NCBI GenBank assembly: GCA_964497585.1
Contig: CAZCDS010000084.1
Coordinates: forward strand, 1-25,532
Length of the DNA stretch: 25,532 nucleotides
Origin: CAZCDS01 sp964497585
GTDB taxonomy: Bacteria; Desulfobacterota; Desulfomonilia; Desulfomonilales; Desulfomonilaceae
Direction: 5' to 3'
Of this stretch, positions 24,501-25,532 are shown piece by piece. The position numbers and the translations under genes were made by a program. Within the stretch, counting starts at the first letter, position 1. Every line of letters begins with the position of its first letter. Below the pieces are notes generated by a model. That model ran no database searches, was not told where the DNA came from, and saw only the letters and a list, made by a program, of their open reading frames with translations.

Positions 24501-24541
24501 AATCCCGCCCGGTTACTTGACGGCGACGAGGCGGGGTTTTT
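24501..24541 (+). terminator. Intrinsic terminator of tRNA-Arg, overlapping the integrase 3' end
   Basis: AATCCCGCC (24501-24509) pairs with GGCGGGGTT (24530-24538) in a nine-base stem with one G-T pair, followed by a T-run (24537-24541). It lies 13 bases after the tRNA CCA and reads on the forward strand. The reverse-strand integrase stop (24513-24515) lies in its loop, and its right arm encodes the last integrase residues. Confidence 0.8.
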
Positions 24542-25532
24542 GTCTCAGAATCACCATTGTGTCAATTTTGTGTCTTTCGGAGACACAGACCTTGTTTGCC
24601 GCCGCTATCAGAGCCTCCAATTCCGGGCGGCTGTAGTGGGTTGTGATCCTCCCGGATTTGTGCCCGAGAAGATCCTGACGATCCTCGAAAGAGACTCCGG
24701 CTGCTCTAAGCCTGCGCCCGAAGGTATGTTTCAAGTCATGCACGCGGACATCAGGGAGACCGGCTCGTGCTCTTGCACGCTTCCAGCCGCTTGTAAGCAT
24801 GGTCCGCAGAGGCTTTCCCCGATAAGTGAAGACGTACTCCGGGTGAACTCCTCGCATCTCCTGAACCACGGCACATGCCATCCTGTTGAGCACCACAAGC
24901 CGGTCTTGCCGGTTCTTGACCGCATAGGCAGGGATAATGAAGACGCTCGTGTCCATCTCGGGAACCGGAACCTCCCACTCCCACCGCAGGTTACATACTT
25001 CCCGGTCACGGCACCCGGTGTTGACCTTGAACAAAGCCATCTTTGCGAGATACGGAGGCAGCGCGTTGAACAGTCTGGCCTGTTCTTCCCAGGATAGGGG
25101 GCAGGGGGGCTTCCTGTCGTACTCCTTCAGAAGCTTGATCTTGGGGGCTCGGTCCAACCAAGGCCGTCCTTTTTCGTCTAACCATTCGGACGCTGCAAGA
25201 TTCAAGATGTGCCGGACCGTCTGTAAACCGTAGTTGATGGTCCGATTCTTTACGCCTTGGTTCCTGCGTTTCTCGATGAACGGCTGTAGCGAGCCCATGT
25301 GAACCCCTTCAAGTGGAAGATCCCCTATAATCGGGTCGAGATACTTCAGGTTGCGAGCATCTTCTCTTATGGTCGCCTTTGTGGCCTCGTTCAAGTAGCG
25401 GGTGGCTGCCTCCCGGAAGGCCCTCGATTGACGCACACCGTAGATAACCCTCTGGCGAATCTGTTCCGTGCGAAACGCTAGTGTCACGTTCCTTAAGTTG
25501 ATGTGATTCAGGCAGCCAGTACTTTTCCGGTG
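24513..25532 (-). CDS. Tyrosine-type site-specific integrase, N-terminus cut by the window edge
   Basis: This phage/island integrase catalyses recombination between element and chromosome. The frame stays open from the stop at 24513 to the right edge. A GTG at 25487 gives 324 residues, but in-frame upstream sequence encodes RKSTGCLN, typical of the N-terminal arm-binding region (GKRYRKSTG-like), so the true start lies outside the window. The core-binding domain is AATRYLNEATKATIREDARN onward. The catalytic domain has Arg in KVNTGCRDREVCNLRW, then VHDLKHTFGRRLRAAG (the usual H-x-x-R box reads His-Asp-Leu-Lys), DLLGHKSGRITTHYSRPELE (second His and the nucleophile Tyr). It points toward tRNA-Arg, marking the left end of an element that extends rightward. 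Confidence 0.92.
   Translation of the reverse strand, partial: HRKSTGCLNHINLRNVTLAFRTEQIRQRVIYGVRQSRAFREAATRYLNEATKATIREDARNLKYLDPIIGDLPLEGVHMGSLQPFIEKRRNQGVKNRTINYGLQTVRHILNLAASEWLDEKGRPWLDRAPKIKLLKEYDRKPPCPLSWEEQARLFNALPPYLAKMALFKVNTGCRDREVCNLRWEWEVPVPEMDTSVFIIPAYAVKNRQDRLVVLNRMACAVVQEMRGVHPEYVFTYRGKPLRTMLTSGWKRARARAGLPDVRVHDLKHTFGRRLRAAGVSFEDRQDLLGHKSGRITTHYSRPELEALIAAANKVCVSERHKIDTMVILRQKPRLVAVK

Noticed and set aside
1..25532. CRISPR array or tandem repeat arrays
   Set aside because: No regularly spaced direct repeats were seen anywhere in the window and no cas-like proteins are encoded.

Overview
The window reads as a chromosomal segment of a GC-rich anaerobic bacterium, most likely a sulfate-reducing or syntrophic member of the Desulfobacterota (former Deltaproteobacteria). 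This is inferred from gene content: a Na+-translocating decarboxylase beta/gamma pair, a TAXI-type TRAP transporter, HU/IHF-like proteins and PAS-rich sensor kinases. No rRNA or single-lineage marker fixes the identity.

Layout. (1) 1-1830 is a gene graveyard: a frameshifted IS630-type transposase, the C-terminal remnant of a MalG-type sugar ABC permease, and a reverse-strand PAS fragment. (2) 2184-8851 is an intact forward block: TAXI-TRAP receptor, fused TRAP permease, LysR regulator and penicillin-acylase-family Ntn hydrolase. It may form an import-and-hydrolyse module for an N-acyl or amide compound. (3) 8945-10256 holds a decayed SiaC-like protein followed by a decayed hybrid histidine kinase. 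(4) 10679-11263 carries two tandem HU/IHF-like genes on the reverse strand. (5) 11780-14046 is a reverse-strand pair: an exported transglutaminase-like protein translationally coupled to a two-domain GNAT acetyltransferase. (6) 14432-18043 is a reverse-strand dTDP-sugar cluster (thymidylyltransferase, 3,5-epimerase family protein, RmlB) followed by ispG. No rmlD is present. (7) 18460-19972 encodes the membrane subunits OadG-like and OadB of a sodium-pumping decarboxylase, without the carboxyltransferase subunit. (8) 20318-22216 is a PAS sensor kinase with a Cys-rich N-terminal motif. (9) 22367-23485 (reverse) is a DacA-type D,D-carboxypeptidase. (10) 23969-24319 is a small unknown protein, followed by tRNA-Arg(CCU). 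A tyrosine integrase faces the tRNA 3' end and runs off the right edge. This is the classic edge of an integrated element that lies mostly beyond the window.

Most of the window is ordinary chromosome. The points most worth following are the island junction at tRNA-Arg, where the tRNA terminator overlaps the integrase 3' end; the transglutaminase-like/GNAT pair with an apparent loss of the canonical Asp; the structured spacer between oadG and oadB; and the TAXI-TRAP/acylase neighbourhood. I did not find a clear previously undescribed defence or mobile system inside the window.
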